64,000 nt of DNA from Novosphingobium sp. RL4. Its GTDB lineage: Bacteria; Pseudomonadota; Alphaproteobacteria; Sphingomonadales; Sphingomonadaceae. Below the pieces are notes generated by a model. It ran no database searches and was not told the DNA's origin. It worked only from the letters and a program-made list of their open reading frames with translations. Made by a program: the position numbers and the translations under genes. Shown here piece by piece: positions 16,070 to 25,756 of the stretch. The stretch lies in contig NZ_CP141945.1 of the NCBI RefSeq assembly GCF_035658495.1, positions 893,501 to 957,500 on the forward strand. The letters run 5' to 3'. Position 1 is the first letter of the stretch. The number at the start of each line of letters is the position of its first letter.

Positions 16070-18463
16070 ATGATCGCCGCCACCCATTCTCCGGCGCGCC
16101 TCCCGTGGCTGGCCGCGCTGGCGGCGACCGTCCTGCAAGCAGCGCCCGCGCAAGCGGCCGATGCCCGGTATGATGTCTTTACCGAGCTGCCACCACCGCC
16201 CCGGCACACCGACCCGGACGCCGAGCAGCGGCTCGAACTGGAACTCGTCGTCAATGGACTGGCAAGCGGCGTGATCGCCCCGGTGACCCGGCAGGGCGGA
16301 CGGTTCCAGCTTCGCGCGCAGGATCTGCGGCAAGCGGGCCTGCTGGTGGACACGGCCGAGGACAGCCTGTTTATCGACAGTCTGGAAGGCGTGAGCGCCG
16401 ATTACGACGCCCCGCGCCAGCAGTTGCACCTCACCGTCTCCCCTGAGCGCCTCCCCGCCCAGCATCTGGGCAGCAGCGCGGAGGCATTCGCCCCGGCGCA
16501 GCAGGATACCGGCGCACTGCTCAATTACGACCTCTACGTCAGCGGCGGCGAAAGGGCGGCGTTTCAGGCTTCGCTCTGGCACGAAGCCCGGCTGTTCGGC
16601 CCCTTCGGCCTGTTTTCCACCACCGGCGCGCTGCGCTCGAATGCAGGGCGGGCCTACGTCCGCTTCGATACGACATGGCGCTGGTCGGACGAGCGCAGCA
16701 TGACGACCGTGGAAGCCGGCGACATCATCACCCGGACCCTGCCCTGGGCGCCCGCGATCCGGCTGGGCGGCGCGCAGGTCTCGCGCGATTTCTCGGTGCG
16801 GCCGGATATCGTCACCTATCCGCTGCCCGAATTTGCCGGGGGCGCGGCGCTGCCTTCCACGGTGGAACTGGTCGTCAACGGCCAGCGGATCGCGGGGAGC
16901 CAGGTTCGCCCCGGTCCTTTCGCGCTCGACACGCTGCCGCCGATCAGCGGCTACGGCGAGGCCAATCTCATCGTTACCGACATGCATGGGCGCAGCGTGG
17001 CAACGGCGCTGCCGTTCTATGTCAGCAGCATCCTGCTGCGCCCCGGCCTTGCCGACTATTCCGTGGCGGCAGGGGCCTTTCGCCGCAACTACGGCACCGC
17101 GAACTTCGATTATGGCCGGCTTGCCGCAAGCGCCTCCCTGCGCCGGGGGATGACCTCCGGCCTCACGCTTGAGGCACGCGCGGAAGCCACGGGAACTATG
17201 CGCCTGCTGGGGGCCGGCGCCGTTTTCCGGCTGGGCAATCTCGGCATCGTCAGCACCGCCTATGCCCGCAGCTTTCACAAGGGGCGCCAGGGTGGGCAAC
17301 TGACTCTCGGCTACGAGTATCAGGCCAGGACCTTCTCCCTCGGCCTGCGCCACAGCCGACAGGACCGCCACTACGCCGATCTCGGAGTGCTGGACAGGAA
17401 CGGCCGGCAGAACCGTCCGGAATGTCTTTCCGAACCTCCTGCCGAAAGCTGCGCGGGCAACCGGGAGCGATCGACCGCCGCCACCGCCAGCATCGCCATC
17501 GGCAGCGCCAGCACCTTGGGCATCGGCTACTTCGACCTCCAGCGATCCGGCACCGCCGATGCCCGGCTGGCGAACCTGAGCTGGGCGCTGCCGCTGGTGG
17601 GAGAAAGCCGGATCAATGCCTCGATCTCCCGCGATTTCGCGGAACGCGGATGGTCGGGCGCGATTACGCTCACCATCCCGCTGGGTGGCGGCAACCTCGG
17701 CACCGGCGTCTCGCGGGACAATGCCGGGCGCAGCGGATTGCGGGCGGACTATTCGCGCGCCGTGCCGTCCGACGGCGGCCTGGGCTGGAGCGCCAGCGCC
17801 TTCAGCGAGGGCGGCGGAAGACCCTACCTCAGGGGCGACGTGCTCTGGCGGGCCCAGCCCGTCCAGCTTCGTGCGGGCGCCTATGGACGGGACGAGGTGA
17901 CCGGATGGTTCGGCGCCAGCGGCTCGCTGGTCTTCATGGACGGCTCGCTCTTCGCGGCGAACCGGGTGTCCGATGCCTTCGCGGTCGTCAGTACAGATGG
18001 CGAGGCGGGCATCCCGGTGCGCTACGAAAACCAGCTCATCGGCAGGACCGGTTCCGGCGGCAAGCTGCTGGTCCCCTCGGCCAGTGCCTATTACCCCGCG
18101 CATTACGACATCGACACCCTGTCGCTGTCGCCCAACGTGAAGGCCGATACCGTGAGCCGCCGCGTGGCCATCGCCGCCGGCAGCGGCCACGTCATCCGTT
18201 TTCCGATCGAGAGGGCGATCGCCGTCCGCGCGACGATCGCTGACACGCGGGGCGAGCCGCTGCCCGCCGGAACCCCGATTACGGTCAACCGCAAGGACAG
18301 GACCTATGTCGGCTGGGACGGAATGCTGTTCATCGACGACGCCTCCCCCGAGACCGTCCTGGAAGCGATCCTGCCTGACGGCACACGCTGCCATGCAGCG
18401 TTTTCCGTGCCTGCCGAAGCCGAAGAGATCATCGATGCGGGAACGCTGACATGCCGTTCCTGA
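16070..18463 (+). CDS. outer-membrane usher (FimD/PapC/CsuD-like)
   Basis: 797 residues, typical length for archaic ushers. After the signal peptide come the N-terminal chaperone-binding domain (about 30-150), the beta-barrel with plug (TYPLPEFAGGAALPSTVELVVNG near 250-280, then LPPISGYGEANLIV) and C-terminal domains including GSGGKLLVPSASAYYPAHYDID. It forms the secretion pore and assembly platform for the SCPU subunits. Its 3' end overlaps the next gene by 13 bp, showing translational coupling. Confidence 0.9.
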   Translation: MIAATHSPARLPWLAALAATVLQAAPAQAADARYDVFTELPPPPRHTDPDAEQRLELELVVNGLASGVIAPVTRQGGRFQLRAQDLRQAGLLVDTAEDSLFIDSLEGVSADYDAPRQQLHLTVSPERLPAQHLGSSAEAFAPAQQDTGALLNYDLYVSGGERAAFQASLWHEARLFGPFGLFSTTGALRSNAGRAYVRFDTTWRWSDERSMTTVEAGDIITRTLPWAPAIRLGGAQVSRDFSVRPDIVTYPLPEFAGGAALPSTVELVVNGQRIAGSQVRPGPFALDTLPPISGYGEANLIVTDMHGRSVATALPFYVSSILLRPGLADYSVAAGAFRRNYGTANFDYGRLAASASLRRGMTSGLTLEARAEATGTMRLLGAGAVFRLGNLGIVSTAYARSFHKGRQGGQLTLGYEYQARTFSLGLRHSRQDRHYADLGVLDRNGRQNRPECLSEPPAESCAGNRERSTAATASIAIGSASTLGIGYFDLQRSGTADARLANLSWALPLVGESRINASISRDFAERGWSGAITLTIPLGGGNLGTGVSRDNAGRSGLRADYSRAVPSDGGLGWSASAFSEGGGRPYLRGDVLWRAQPVQLRAGAYGRDEVTGWFGASGSLVFMDGSLFAANRVSDAFAVVSTDGEAGIPVRYENQLIGRTGSGGKLLVPSASAYYPAHYDIDTLSLSPNVKADTVSRRVAIAAGSGHVIRFPIERAIAVRATIADTRGEPLPAGTPITVNRKDRTYVGWDGMLFIDDASPETVLEAILPDGTRCHAAFSVPAEAEEIIDAGTLTCRS

Positions 18464-19458
18464 AGCGCCTGCCTTGCGGCATCGCCGCCACGCTGGCCGC
18501 CTGGTCGATGATGCCGGGCACCGCCGGAGCCTGCACGCTTTCGGCAACGAGCACCAACCTCGGCAGCCTGAGTTCCTACACCGTCGCCAATACCGCGCAG
18601 GCGGGGAGCGGATCGGCCGGGCTGCAGTGCGACATTCTCCTCGCGGCGCTGACCACGCATTATGTCGGCCTTCAGGTGGATGCCTCGACCTTCCGGCTCA
18701 CCGGTCCGAGCGGACAGACCATCCCCTTCACCGCTTCACTGAGCGCGAACGGAGCCGCCCTTGCTATCGGCAGCTTCCAGAACCTGTCCTCGCTCAGCAT
18801 CGTCAGCCTTTTTGCGGGCACGAACAACTCCATCCCCCTCTATTTCCGCACGACCGCGACCTCCGGCCTCCGGGCAGGACGCTACACCGGCTTCCTCGAC
18901 TTGCGCTGGTTCTACTCGGTATGCTCGCTCGGGGCCGCCGTATGCCTCAGCTACTCGTCCAGTCCGGGCTTCGTCCGTCCGGGGCTCGGTGTCGCGCTCA
19001 ACTGGGGAGCGGGCAGCACGGTTCGCGTCAACGTGGAACTCACCGTCCTGAACGATTGCATCATCACCGCTCCGGCCGCCAGCTTCGGCTCGGCGCCGCT
19101 GGTCGGCAGCTTCAACCCCATCACCCGGACCATCCTGATCCGGTGCAGCGCGGGAGCGAGCTATACGGTGGGCCTCAACGACGGCAACAATGCCGACGGC
19201 ACCGTCCGCCGGATGCGCAAGATCGACAATTCCAGCAACTACCTGCGCTACGAGATATACAAGTCGGCCTCCTCCACCGAGCGCTGGGGATCGGTGGACA
19301 GCACCCGGCGCAGCAGTGCCACTGCCGACACCAACCAGGGCATCTACGATTCCGTCACGACCCAGAGCTATACCTACAGGGCGGCCGTTCTGCCCGGCCA
19401 GATCACGCCTGCCGCCGGGGACTACAGCGACACGATCCGCATAGATGTCGCCTTTTGA
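18451..19458 (+). CDS. two-domain SCPU tip adhesin, CsuE-like
   Basis: 335 residues with a signal peptide and two domains. The N-terminal one (about 28-190) starts ACTLSATSTNLGSLSSY and has its own Cys pairs. The C-terminal SCPU pilin domain starts VELTVLNDCIITAPAASFGSAP and ends GDYSDTIRIDVAF. This layout, twice the size of the pilins, is that of CsuE-type tip adhesins whose first domain contacts surfaces. It is the last structural gene of the operon. Confidence 0.85.
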   Translation: MPFLKRLPCGIAATLAAWSMMPGTAGACTLSATSTNLGSLSSYTVANTAQAGSGSAGLQCDILLAALTTHYVGLQVDASTFRLTGPSGQTIPFTASLSANGAALAIGSFQNLSSLSIVSLFAGTNNSIPLYFRTTATSGLRAGRYTGFLDLRWFYSVCSLGAAVCLSYSSSPGFVRPGLGVALNWGAGSTVRVNVELTVLNDCIITAPAASFGSAPLVGSFNPITRTILIRCSAGASYTVGLNDGNNADGTVRRMRKIDNSSNYLRYEIYKSASSTERWGSVDSTRRSSATADTNQGIYDSVTTQSYTYRAAVLPGQITPAAGDYSDTIRIDVAF

Positions 19459-19574
19459 ACGGGTTAGGCAGGGCGGGCAAATTCGGCAGGGCGAGCCTCG
19501 ATTGCGACGAGGGCGGGAACCATCGCGCGCGCTCCGGCGCTGGTCCTGCGGGAAATCAGGCAAAGGGGACACGC

Positions 19575-20105
19575 ATGAGCGAACATGCGCGCGGCCACTT
19601 ACCAGTCGCACCGGAAGAAGCGCAGCTCGACACGCTGGTGGGGCGAGTGGAAAATCTCATCGCGATGCTGGAAAACATCGCGATAGAGCAATGGCGTGCA
19701 CGGCGCCAACTACGGCATTCGTCGGAAACCGCCCTGCCGCCAGCCTCAACCCCGCCCCTTTCTCCGCCGGAAGAGGCCCGCGCCGCGCTTGCCCGGGACC
19801 GCATAAGGCAACGCCGCGCGCGCGAGAACTGCTTCGGCGCCGAATTCTTCTCGGACCCGTGCTGGGACATCATGCTGGACCTTTACGCCGCCCATTACGA
19901 AGGCGAACCGGTCTCGATCTCGAGCCTGTGCATCGCGGCATCGGCTCCTGCGACCACGGCAACGCGCTGGATCGACCGGATGACCGAAAAGGGCCTGCTC
20001 ACGCGTTCGAAGGACCCGGCCGACGGGCGGCGAATCTATATTCACCTGAGCAAGGATACCCGCCTCAAGCTCGATGCCTATTTCGAGGCACTCCAGCAGA
20101 ATTGA
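19575..20105 (+). CDS. MarR-like winged-helix regulator
   Basis: 176 residues starting at ATG 19575 with AAAGGGG upstream. An unusual N-terminal extension contains a helix (LDTLVGRVENLIAMLENIAIEQW) followed by a proline-rich linker. The winged-helix domain (about 100-170) shows ISSLCIAASAPATTATRWIDRMTEKGLLTRSKDPADGRR, with the MarR wing D-x-R. It is 116 bp downstream of the pilus operon on the same strand, so pilus control is plausible but unproven. Confidence 0.75.
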   Translation: MSEHARGHLPVAPEEAQLDTLVGRVENLIAMLENIAIEQWRARRQLRHSSETALPPASTPPLSPPEEARAALARDRIRQRRARENCFGAEFFSDPCWDIMLDLYAAHYEGEPVSISSLCIAASAPATTATRWIDRMTEKGLLTRSKDPADGRRIYIHLSKDTRLKLDAYFEALQQN

Positions 20106-20144
20106 AGGGCATGGCCGCCTCCCCCCGCCGAACCTGATGCCGAC

Positions 20145-20627
20145 CTATCCCTTGCAGGTCGCCGCCATCGTGCGCAGTTCCGCCTCACTCAGGCCGCGGT
20201 CGCGCAGGGCGCAGGGCCTGCCCGTCTCGTCCGTCATCACGGCATAGGGCAACCCGGCCGCCCGCCCGGCGGAAGCGCGGCGCAGGAGTTCCCAACCCTC
20301 TCGCGGCGAGATCGCCAGTTTCTGGCGACCATCGAAGCGGCGCGTCATTTCCGTGCTGCGCGCGCCCTCGTCCAGCGCGACGATCAGCAGGCGCCGGGGG
20401 CGCGCCGCAGCCTCCAGCGCCTCGAACCGGGCAAGCTCGGCAAGGCAGGGGGCGCACCACGAAGCGACGAACATCAGCACGCTATCGCGAGGCGGTTCGC
20501 CCGGCGCCGCAACAAGCGAGGCCGCGGGTACCAGCCCTGCCGCAAGGGCGGGCGCGGGCGTGCCTATAAGGGACAATACTGATGGAAATACGACAATTGA
20601 TATCAATCGCTTAACTTGCGAAGCCAT
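20145..20627 (-). CDS. secreted thioredoxin-fold protein
   Basis: 160 residues from ATG 20627, with a signal peptide (LISIVVFPSVLSLIGTPAPALAA) and the redox motif WCAPC (Cys58, Cys61) at the start of a thioredoxin fold; GLPYAVMTDETG is the cis-Pro loop region. Likely a periplasmic TlpA/DsbE-type thiol oxidoreductase. It is divergent from a TonB-C domain protein. A longer in-frame extension upstream is antisense to that gene and was not accepted. Confidence 0.75.
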   Translation of the reverse strand: MASQVKRLISIVVFPSVLSLIGTPAPALAAGLVPAASLVAAPGEPPRDSVLMFVASWCAPCLAELARFEALEAAARPRRLLIVALDEGARSTEMTRRFDGRQKLAISPREGWELLRRASAGRAAGLPYAVMTDETGRPCALRDRGLSEAELRTMAATCKG

Positions 20628-20672
20628 ATTGGATAGCCCACTACGCACCTGAACACTTCTCCGAGGCTCCCT

Positions 20673-22643
20673 ATGTTCGGTATTATTGGCCAATCCCTGC
20701 TTTTGGCAACAGCGCAGGCCGCGGCTCCCGCCGCAGCGGCTCCCGCTTCGGCGCCCGCCACGCTCCAGCAGCAGTTCGATGCCGCCAGCGACGCGGCACA
20801 GGATGGCAAATGCAGCGACGCGATTACCGCATTCGAAGCGCTGGAACACAATCCCGCCGCCATGAAGTCCCCGGTCGTGCGCGGCGCGATCGGCGTGCGC
20901 AAGGGCAACTGCCTGGTGAAACTGCACCGGACCGACGAGGGCGAAGCCGCGATCCGTTCGGGACTGCCGGCAATGGTCGCCGCAGGGGAAGCCTTTGTCG
21001 GCGATGTCGTGAACGCCCACATGGGGCTGGGCACCGCCGCCCGCGACCGGTTCGACTACGCCCGCGCGGGGGACGAATTCCGTCTGGCGCTGGCGGCGGG
21101 CGGGCCGCAGGGGCGCTTCAGGCCGTTGCTGGCGCTGTCACAGGTTTCCATTTTCGATCCCGGCCCCGAACCGCTCGCCTATATCGACGAGGCGAGCCGG
21201 ATCGCTGACGCAACGCCTTCGATCAGCAAGGATTTCCACGCGCAACTGCTGACGCTCAAGGCCCGGATACTGCTCAATCGCGGGGAAAAGGCGGAAGGCT
21301 ACGCCTTGCTCAAGGACGCGCTGAAGCTTCAGGGTGGGCTGTCGCTCAAGGTTTCGCTCAGCGATGTCGCCACCCGCTCGGACCTCGCGATCGCCGCCAT
21401 GCTGCTGAACAAGCGGGACGATGCCCGGAACTATCTTGTCTATACCGGCGCCGGGCGCATGGATCAGGCGCCATTCTCCCGTGCCGAGAACATGGATGTC
21501 CCCCTTTGCGGCTCCACCAGCGGCCTGACCCCGGCAGACTACGCCGTGGTCGAATTCAGCATCGCCGACGACGGTTCGGCCTTCGGGGTTCAGCCGATCT
21601 ATTCCACCGGGGGCCGCGAAATTGCGCTGGCGTTCGCGCGCGCAGCGTCCCGCTGGTCCTGGGCGCCCGCGAAGGTGCAGGAAATCAAGCCGTTCCTGCG
21701 CTACGCCATGCGGGTCGAGATGCGCTGCACGGTCGCCGGAGCCCGCCCCCAGATCAACGAACCGCTGACCTCGCGCTTCATGCAGTGGGCTTCGCCACTG
21801 CTGGCCGGCAGGATCCAGGGCGGAACCGACGGCGCGGTCGCCGCCCGGGCCAGCGCGCTGCTCGATCAGTCCCGCAAGGAAGGGACGGACCAGTTGACCG
21901 TCGCGCTGCTGGGCATGCTGGGCCTCAATCCGGTGACGGACACGGCTTCGGCCAACACCTACCTGCAGGAAGGCCTCGGCCTTGCACTCAGGCGGAACAT
22001 GCCGGTGGAGACTTCGAACTGGCTGCGCTTCGCCATCGCCGCGCAGCGCAATTCCGATAAACCGGCGGCAACGCGCGCCGCGCTAAGGGAACTGCTTCCG
22101 GTGGTGACGGCAACCGGCGATGCCCTGGCGACCGACACCGTGCGGCTGCAGATCGCTTCGCCCGGCTACCGCCTGAGCGCCCCCGTGGACGCGCCCACCC
22201 TGCGCGAAGCGGTGATCGCCGATCCCGCCCTGCCTCGCGACCATCCGCTCAAGATCAACGCGCTCCTGCAAAGCGCATCATGGGCCGCGCAGAACAGGGA
22301 CTTCTCGCAGGCCCAGCAGATCTTCCAGCAGACCGGCCTCAGCACCGAGCAATGCGCCTTCATCGGCGCCGCGCCCGCCATTCGCAGGACCGGCGTAAGC
22401 TCCACCGACTATCCGATGGAAGCCGCGCGCATGGGCTTCGAAGGCTGGACCCGCGTGGAGTTCGATGTCGATTCCGCCGGTCGCACCCGCCAGCAGCGGG
22501 CGCTGATCTCCTACCCTCCGTTCGTCTTTTCCGATGCGGCATCGGCCATGGCCAAGGACTTCGTCTACGAAAGCAGCTACCGCCCCGGCGGCGACACGGC
22601 CTGCGCGGGCGCCGCGCAGAACATCGCCTTCCGGATGAACTAG
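20673..22643 (+). CDS. large secreted repeat protein with C-terminal TonB domain
   Basis: 656 residues. A short hydrophobic N-terminus and Ala/Pro-rich linker are followed by helical TPR-like repeats (AASDAAQDGKCSDAITAFEAL and similar, about 35-260). The extreme C-terminus (about 575-656) matches the TonB C-terminal fold: YPMEAARMGFEGWTRVEFDVDSAGR then AMAKDFVYESSYRP. A second divergent copy may lie near 285-350 (VVEFSIADDGSAFGVQPIYST). The normal TonB membrane anchor and ExbB-binding helix are weak or absent, so it may be a periplasmic protein rather than a true energy transducer. Confidence 0.7.
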   Translation: MFGIIGQSLLLATAQAAAPAAAAPASAPATLQQQFDAASDAAQDGKCSDAITAFEALEHNPAAMKSPVVRGAIGVRKGNCLVKLHRTDEGEAAIRSGLPAMVAAGEAFVGDVVNAHMGLGTAARDRFDYARAGDEFRLALAAGGPQGRFRPLLALSQVSIFDPGPEPLAYIDEASRIADATPSISKDFHAQLLTLKARILLNRGEKAEGYALLKDALKLQGGLSLKVSLSDVATRSDLAIAAMLLNKRDDARNYLVYTGAGRMDQAPFSRAENMDVPLCGSTSGLTPADYAVVEFSIADDGSAFGVQPIYSTGGREIALAFARAASRWSWAPAKVQEIKPFLRYAMRVEMRCTVAGARPQINEPLTSRFMQWASPLLAGRIQGGTDGAVAARASALLDQSRKEGTDQLTVALLGMLGLNPVTDTASANTYLQEGLGLALRRNMPVETSNWLRFAIAAQRNSDKPAATRAALRELLPVVTATGDALATDTVRLQIASPGYRLSAPVDAPTLREAVIADPALPRDHPLKINALLQSASWAAQNRDFSQAQQIFQQTGLSTEQCAFIGAAPAIRRTGVSSTDYPMEAARMGFEGWTRVEFDVDSAGRTRQQRALISYPPFVFSDAASAMAKDFVYESSYRPGGDTACAGAAQNIAFRMN

Positions 22644-22654
22644 GCGTCGCGGAT

Positions 22655-23638
22655 TCAAGCGTCTTCCAGAATCGAGCGGAAGAGCCCGGGATCGACGTTA
22701 GAGCCGGACAGGACGATGACCGTGGCGCCCGGCGCGGGCGGCGCGCGGCCTGAAAGGGCCGCAGCCATTGCCACGGCGCCGCCCGGTTCGACGACGAGCT
22801 TCATCTTCTCGAACGCGAAGCGCATCGCCTCGCGCACTTCCCCGTCGCTCACCGCAAGGCCGCCGGAAAGCAGCGCGCGGTTGATCGGGAAGGTCATTTC
22901 GCCCGGGCTCGGCGCCAGCAATGCATCGCAGATCGAGCGGGCGCCCGAAGGAACGGATTCGCGGTGGCCACTGGCCAGCGATCGGGCCGTATCGTCGAAC
23001 CCCTCGGGCTCCACGCTGTAGATTTCGACCTGCGGAGCCGAGGCCTTGATTGCCGTGGCGATCCCGGCGACCAGCCCGCCCCCGCCGCAGCAGACGAGCA
23101 CCCGGCCGATCTCGGCCCCCGCTTCCCCCGCCTGTTCAAGGATCTCCAGCCCGGCGGTTCCCTGCCCGGCGATCACGAAGGGATCGTCGAACGACGGCAC
23201 GAGAACCGCGCCCCGCGCATTCGCCAGAGCCGTGGCGATCTCTTCCCGCGACTGGGTGTAGCGGTCATTGGGAACGATCTGCGCGCCCAGCGCCCGCGTG
23301 TTGGCGACCTTGATGGCCGGGGCATCGGCGGGCATGACGATCGTTGCCGGGATGCCAAGCAGGCGCGCCGCCGCCGCCACGCCCTGGGCATGGTTGCCGG
23401 AAGACCACGCGACGACCCCTGCGGCCCTGCGCTCGGCAGCGATACGGGACAGCCGGTTGTAGGCTCCGCGAAACTTGAAGGAACCGGTGTGCTGCGCACC
23501 TTCGAACTTCACCAGCGCGCGGTGGCCGAGGCGTTCGTTCAGCGGCGCGAATTCCAGCAGCGGCGTGCGCACCGCCGCGCCGCGAATCCGGTCTGCCGCG
23601 TCGATGACGTCTGCGATGGAGATGGCGCGTTCAGGCAT
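22655..23638 (-). CDS. PLP-dependent threonine/hydroxyaspartate dehydratase-like enzyme
   Basis: 327-residue fold-type II PLP enzyme. GSFKFRGA holds the PLP lysine, SGNHAQG the substrate/carboxylate loop and CCGGGGL the phosphate-binding glycine loop. It is of the short, catabolic type without an ACT domain. Candidates are threonine dehydratase, beta-hydroxyaspartate dehydratase (BhcB) or EutB of ectoine breakdown. ATG 23638 overlaps the stop of the preceding cyclodeaminase-like gene by 8 bp. Being encoded with a BhcD-like reductase and an aldolase-like enzyme favours hydroxyaspartate dehydration to iminosuccinate, by inference. Confidence 0.82.
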   Translation of the reverse strand: MPERAISIADVIDAADRIRGAAVRTPLLEFAPLNERLGHRALVKFEGAQHTGSFKFRGAYNRLSRIAAERRAAGVVAWSSGNHAQGVAAAARLLGIPATIVMPADAPAIKVANTRALGAQIVPNDRYTQSREEIATALANARGAVLVPSFDDPFVIAGQGTAGLEILEQAGEAGAEIGRVLVCCGGGGLVAGIATAIKASAPQVEIYSVEPEGFDDTARSLASGHRESVPSGARSICDALLAPSPGEMTFPINRALLSGGLAVSDGEVREAMRFAFEKMKLVVEPGGAVAMAAALSGRAPPAPGATVIVLSGSNVDPGLFRSILEDA

Positions 23639-24575
23639 GCTGGTCCCCCGGGTTCCGGTTTTCGAAAGCAGCCACGAGGTGCCGCGCGATGACAAGGTCC
23701 TGCAGCGAGATGCCGGAACTGTCGAAGACGGTTATCTCTTCCGCCGACCGGCGCCCCGGAGCGCGGCCCGAAAGGACATCCCCGATTGCCGCGATGCGCG
23801 CCCGGTCGCCGCGGTAATGCTGGAACTCGCCGATGGTCACGGCCTGCGCGGGCAGGTCGCAGAACAGGCGCGCCCGCGCGAACAGGGACGGCGGCAGTTC
23901 CTGCTTGCCCGCCGCATCGGACCCCATGCTGACGACATGCGTGCCCGGCCCGATCCATTCGGCATCGAACAGCGGCGCACGCGCCGGCGTGGCGGTGACC
24001 ACGATATCGGCCGCTTCGCAGGCCTCGCGCGCGCCGGAAAGCTCGGCCCGAAGCCCGTGTTCGCCAAGCCGGGCGGCAAATGCGGCCCCCTTGGCATCGT
24101 CGCGCGCGACCACGAGGATCTTGCGGATCGGCCGCACGCCCGCAAGCGCAAGGCATTCATGCAGTGCCTGATGCCCGGCCCCGAACAGGGCGAGCACCCC
24201 GGCATCCTCTCGTGCCAGCGCTTCGGCGGCAACGGCGTTCACGGCGGCGGTCCGCCAGGCATTGACCTGCCCCGCCTCGATCACCCATTCGACACGGCCA
24301 AGGCTCTGGTCGATCAGCAGGATCGCCGAATTATGGCGCGGCAGCCCGCGCGCGGCGTTGCCCGGCCAGAACGAACCGACCTTGAGCCCTGCCAGATCCC
24401 CCGCAACCCCCGCCTTTATCGAAAACCTGTCGGCAGGCACGGTGCCATGCGCCAGCACGGCGGGGAAAACGATGCCTTGCGGGCTCGCCGCAAGGACCAG
24501 AGCCTCCCGCGCCGCCGCCCGCGCCATTTCGGGCGTGACCAGCGCGGCGGATTGTTCTTCGGAGATGAACTTCAT
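23631..24575 (-). CDS. ornithine cyclodeaminase/mu-crystallin family reductase (BhcD- or EutC-like)
   Basis: 314 residues from ATG 24575. A Rossmann NAD(P) site (VLALFGAGHQALHECLAL) follows the family stretch KVGSFWPGNAARGLPRHNSAILL, and WRTAAVNAVAAEALAR is the conserved helix before the nucleotide fold. Relatives include ornithine cyclodeaminase, alanine dehydrogenases, iminosuccinate reductase BhcD and EutC. The neighbouring dehydratase and aldolase make iminosuccinate reduction to aspartate the most coherent guess. The final codons overlap the dehydratase gene. Confidence 0.8.
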   Translation of the reverse strand: MKFISEEQSAALVTPEMARAAAREALVLAASPQGIVFPAVLAHGTVPADRFSIKAGVAGDLAGLKVGSFWPGNAARGLPRHNSAILLIDQSLGRVEWVIEAGQVNAWRTAAVNAVAAEALAREDAGVLALFGAGHQALHECLALAGVRPIRKILVVARDDAKGAAFAARLGEHGLRAELSGAREACEAADIVVTATPARAPLFDAEWIGPGTHVVSMGSDAAGKQELPPSLFARARLFCDLPAQAVTIGEFQHYRGDRARIAAIGDVLSGRAPGRRSAEEITVFDSSGISLQDLVIARHLVAAFENRNPGDQHA

Positions 24576-24585
24576 GCAGACCTCG

Positions 24586-25737
24586 TTACCAGCCGCGAAA
24601 ACGCGGCCAGGTCCGAAGACCGGCAGCGCCGCACGGGATGACGGTATAGGCGTCGAACTGGGCCGCCGTGGAGCAAGCGTGATTGGGCAATATGCGCAGC
24701 CGCGTGCCCACGGGACATTCCGGCAGGACACCGCCGCTGCCCGGCCTCGGGGCGATGATCCCGTGTTCCTGGTTGGCCTGAATGACGATCAGGTCCGCCA
24801 GCGGCGTGCCTTCGGCATCGCAGACCAGCCCGTAGCCCTGATCCACGGCCTGCCCCAGCGTGCCGCGATCGCGTGAAAGCGCCATCCATCCGGCGTCCAC
24901 GATGATCCAGCCCTTGTCCCGCTGATGTCCGATTACGGTGGTGAGCACCGAAAGCGCGATGTCCTGCACCGAGCAGACGCCGATCCCTGCCATCACCAGA
25001 TCGAAGAAGACATAGACCCCGGCCCGTACTTCGGTAACGCCAGCAAGGTCGCGCGCGAAATGTGCCGTCGGTGTCGAGCCGACGCTGACCACGGGACACG
25101 GCAGGCCCGCATGCCTGAGATTCTCCGCCGCTTCGACCGCGGCGGCACGTTCCCGTTCCGCGAAAGCCTCCAGCGCCGGTCCGCCGCTGGCACCGTAGCT
25201 TTCGCCTGCATGGGTCATCACGCCGCGCAGCACCGCGCCCCCGTCCACCAGGATGCGCCCGATCGCCGCGATGCGTTCGTCATCCGGGACCAGGCCGGAG
25301 CGGTGCCCGTCGCAGTCGATCTCGAGCAGGACGGGGATCGGCGCGTCGGCGCCAGCGGCGACCACCGCGCGCGCCTGTTCCACGGAATCGAGGACGACGG
25401 TCAGGTCGCACCCCGCCGCGCGCAGGGCCTGCACCCTCTCCAGCCGCTGCGGCGCGATCCCCACCGCGTAGAGGATATCGCCAACCCCCGCCGCGAACAG
25501 TTCCGACGCTTCCTTCAGGGTGGAAACCGTGGCCGGACCGCAGCCGCCGTCAAGCTGGCGCCGGGCAACGTCGATGGACTTGGCGGTCTTCATGTGCGGA
25601 CGCAGCATCACGCCAAGCGGAGCCAGATGGCGCCGAAGGCGGTCGATGTTCTGCTGCATCCTCGTTTCGTCGAGGATCAGGCAAGGCGTCTCGCAATCGG
25701 CGAGAATATCGCGGGATCGAAGGGTGTCGGCAGGCAT
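24586..25737 (-). CDS. DSD1/D-threonine aldolase-like PLP enzyme (BhcC-like)
   Basis: 383-residue fold-type III PLP protein. The N-terminal barrel begins CETPCLILDETRMQQNIDRL with the PLP lysine in RPHMKTAKS; the C-terminal domain carries ILPNHACST, the His/Cys pair that binds a divalent metal in D-serine dehydratases and D-threonine aldolases. ATG 25737 has GGAGA at good spacing; an upstream ATG at 25749 is less likely. Beta-hydroxyaspartate aldolase (BhcC), D-threonine aldolase and D-serine dehydratase are all in this family. It leads an operon of three and is divergent from a GntR regulator. Confidence 0.8.
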   Translation of the reverse strand: MPADTLRSRDILADCETPCLILDETRMQQNIDRLRRHLAPLGVMLRPHMKTAKSIDVARRQLDGGCGPATVSTLKEASELFAAGVGDILYAVGIAPQRLERVQALRAAGCDLTVVLDSVEQARAVVAAGADAPIPVLLEIDCDGHRSGLVPDDERIAAIGRILVDGGAVLRGVMTHAGESYGASGGPALEAFAERERAAAVEAAENLRHAGLPCPVVSVGSTPTAHFARDLAGVTEVRAGVYVFFDLVMAGIGVCSVQDIALSVLTTVIGHQRDKGWIIVDAGWMALSRDRGTLGQAVDQGYGLVCDAEGTPLADLIVIQANQEHGIIAPRPGSGGVLPECPVGTRLRILPNHACSTAAQFDAYTVIPCGAAGLRTWPRFRGW

Positions 25738-25756
25738 CAGCGTCTCCATGGCCCAA

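Noticed and set aside
15911..18547. Open frame of 878 codons on the minus strand
   Set aside because: It is antisense to the usher gene and has no recognisable domain or ribosome site; the usher has clear family motifs.
20596..20607. Palindrome ATTGATATCAAT
   Set aside because: It lies inside the signal-peptide codons of the thioredoxin-fold gene; a 12-bp palindrome alone is weak evidence of an operator there.
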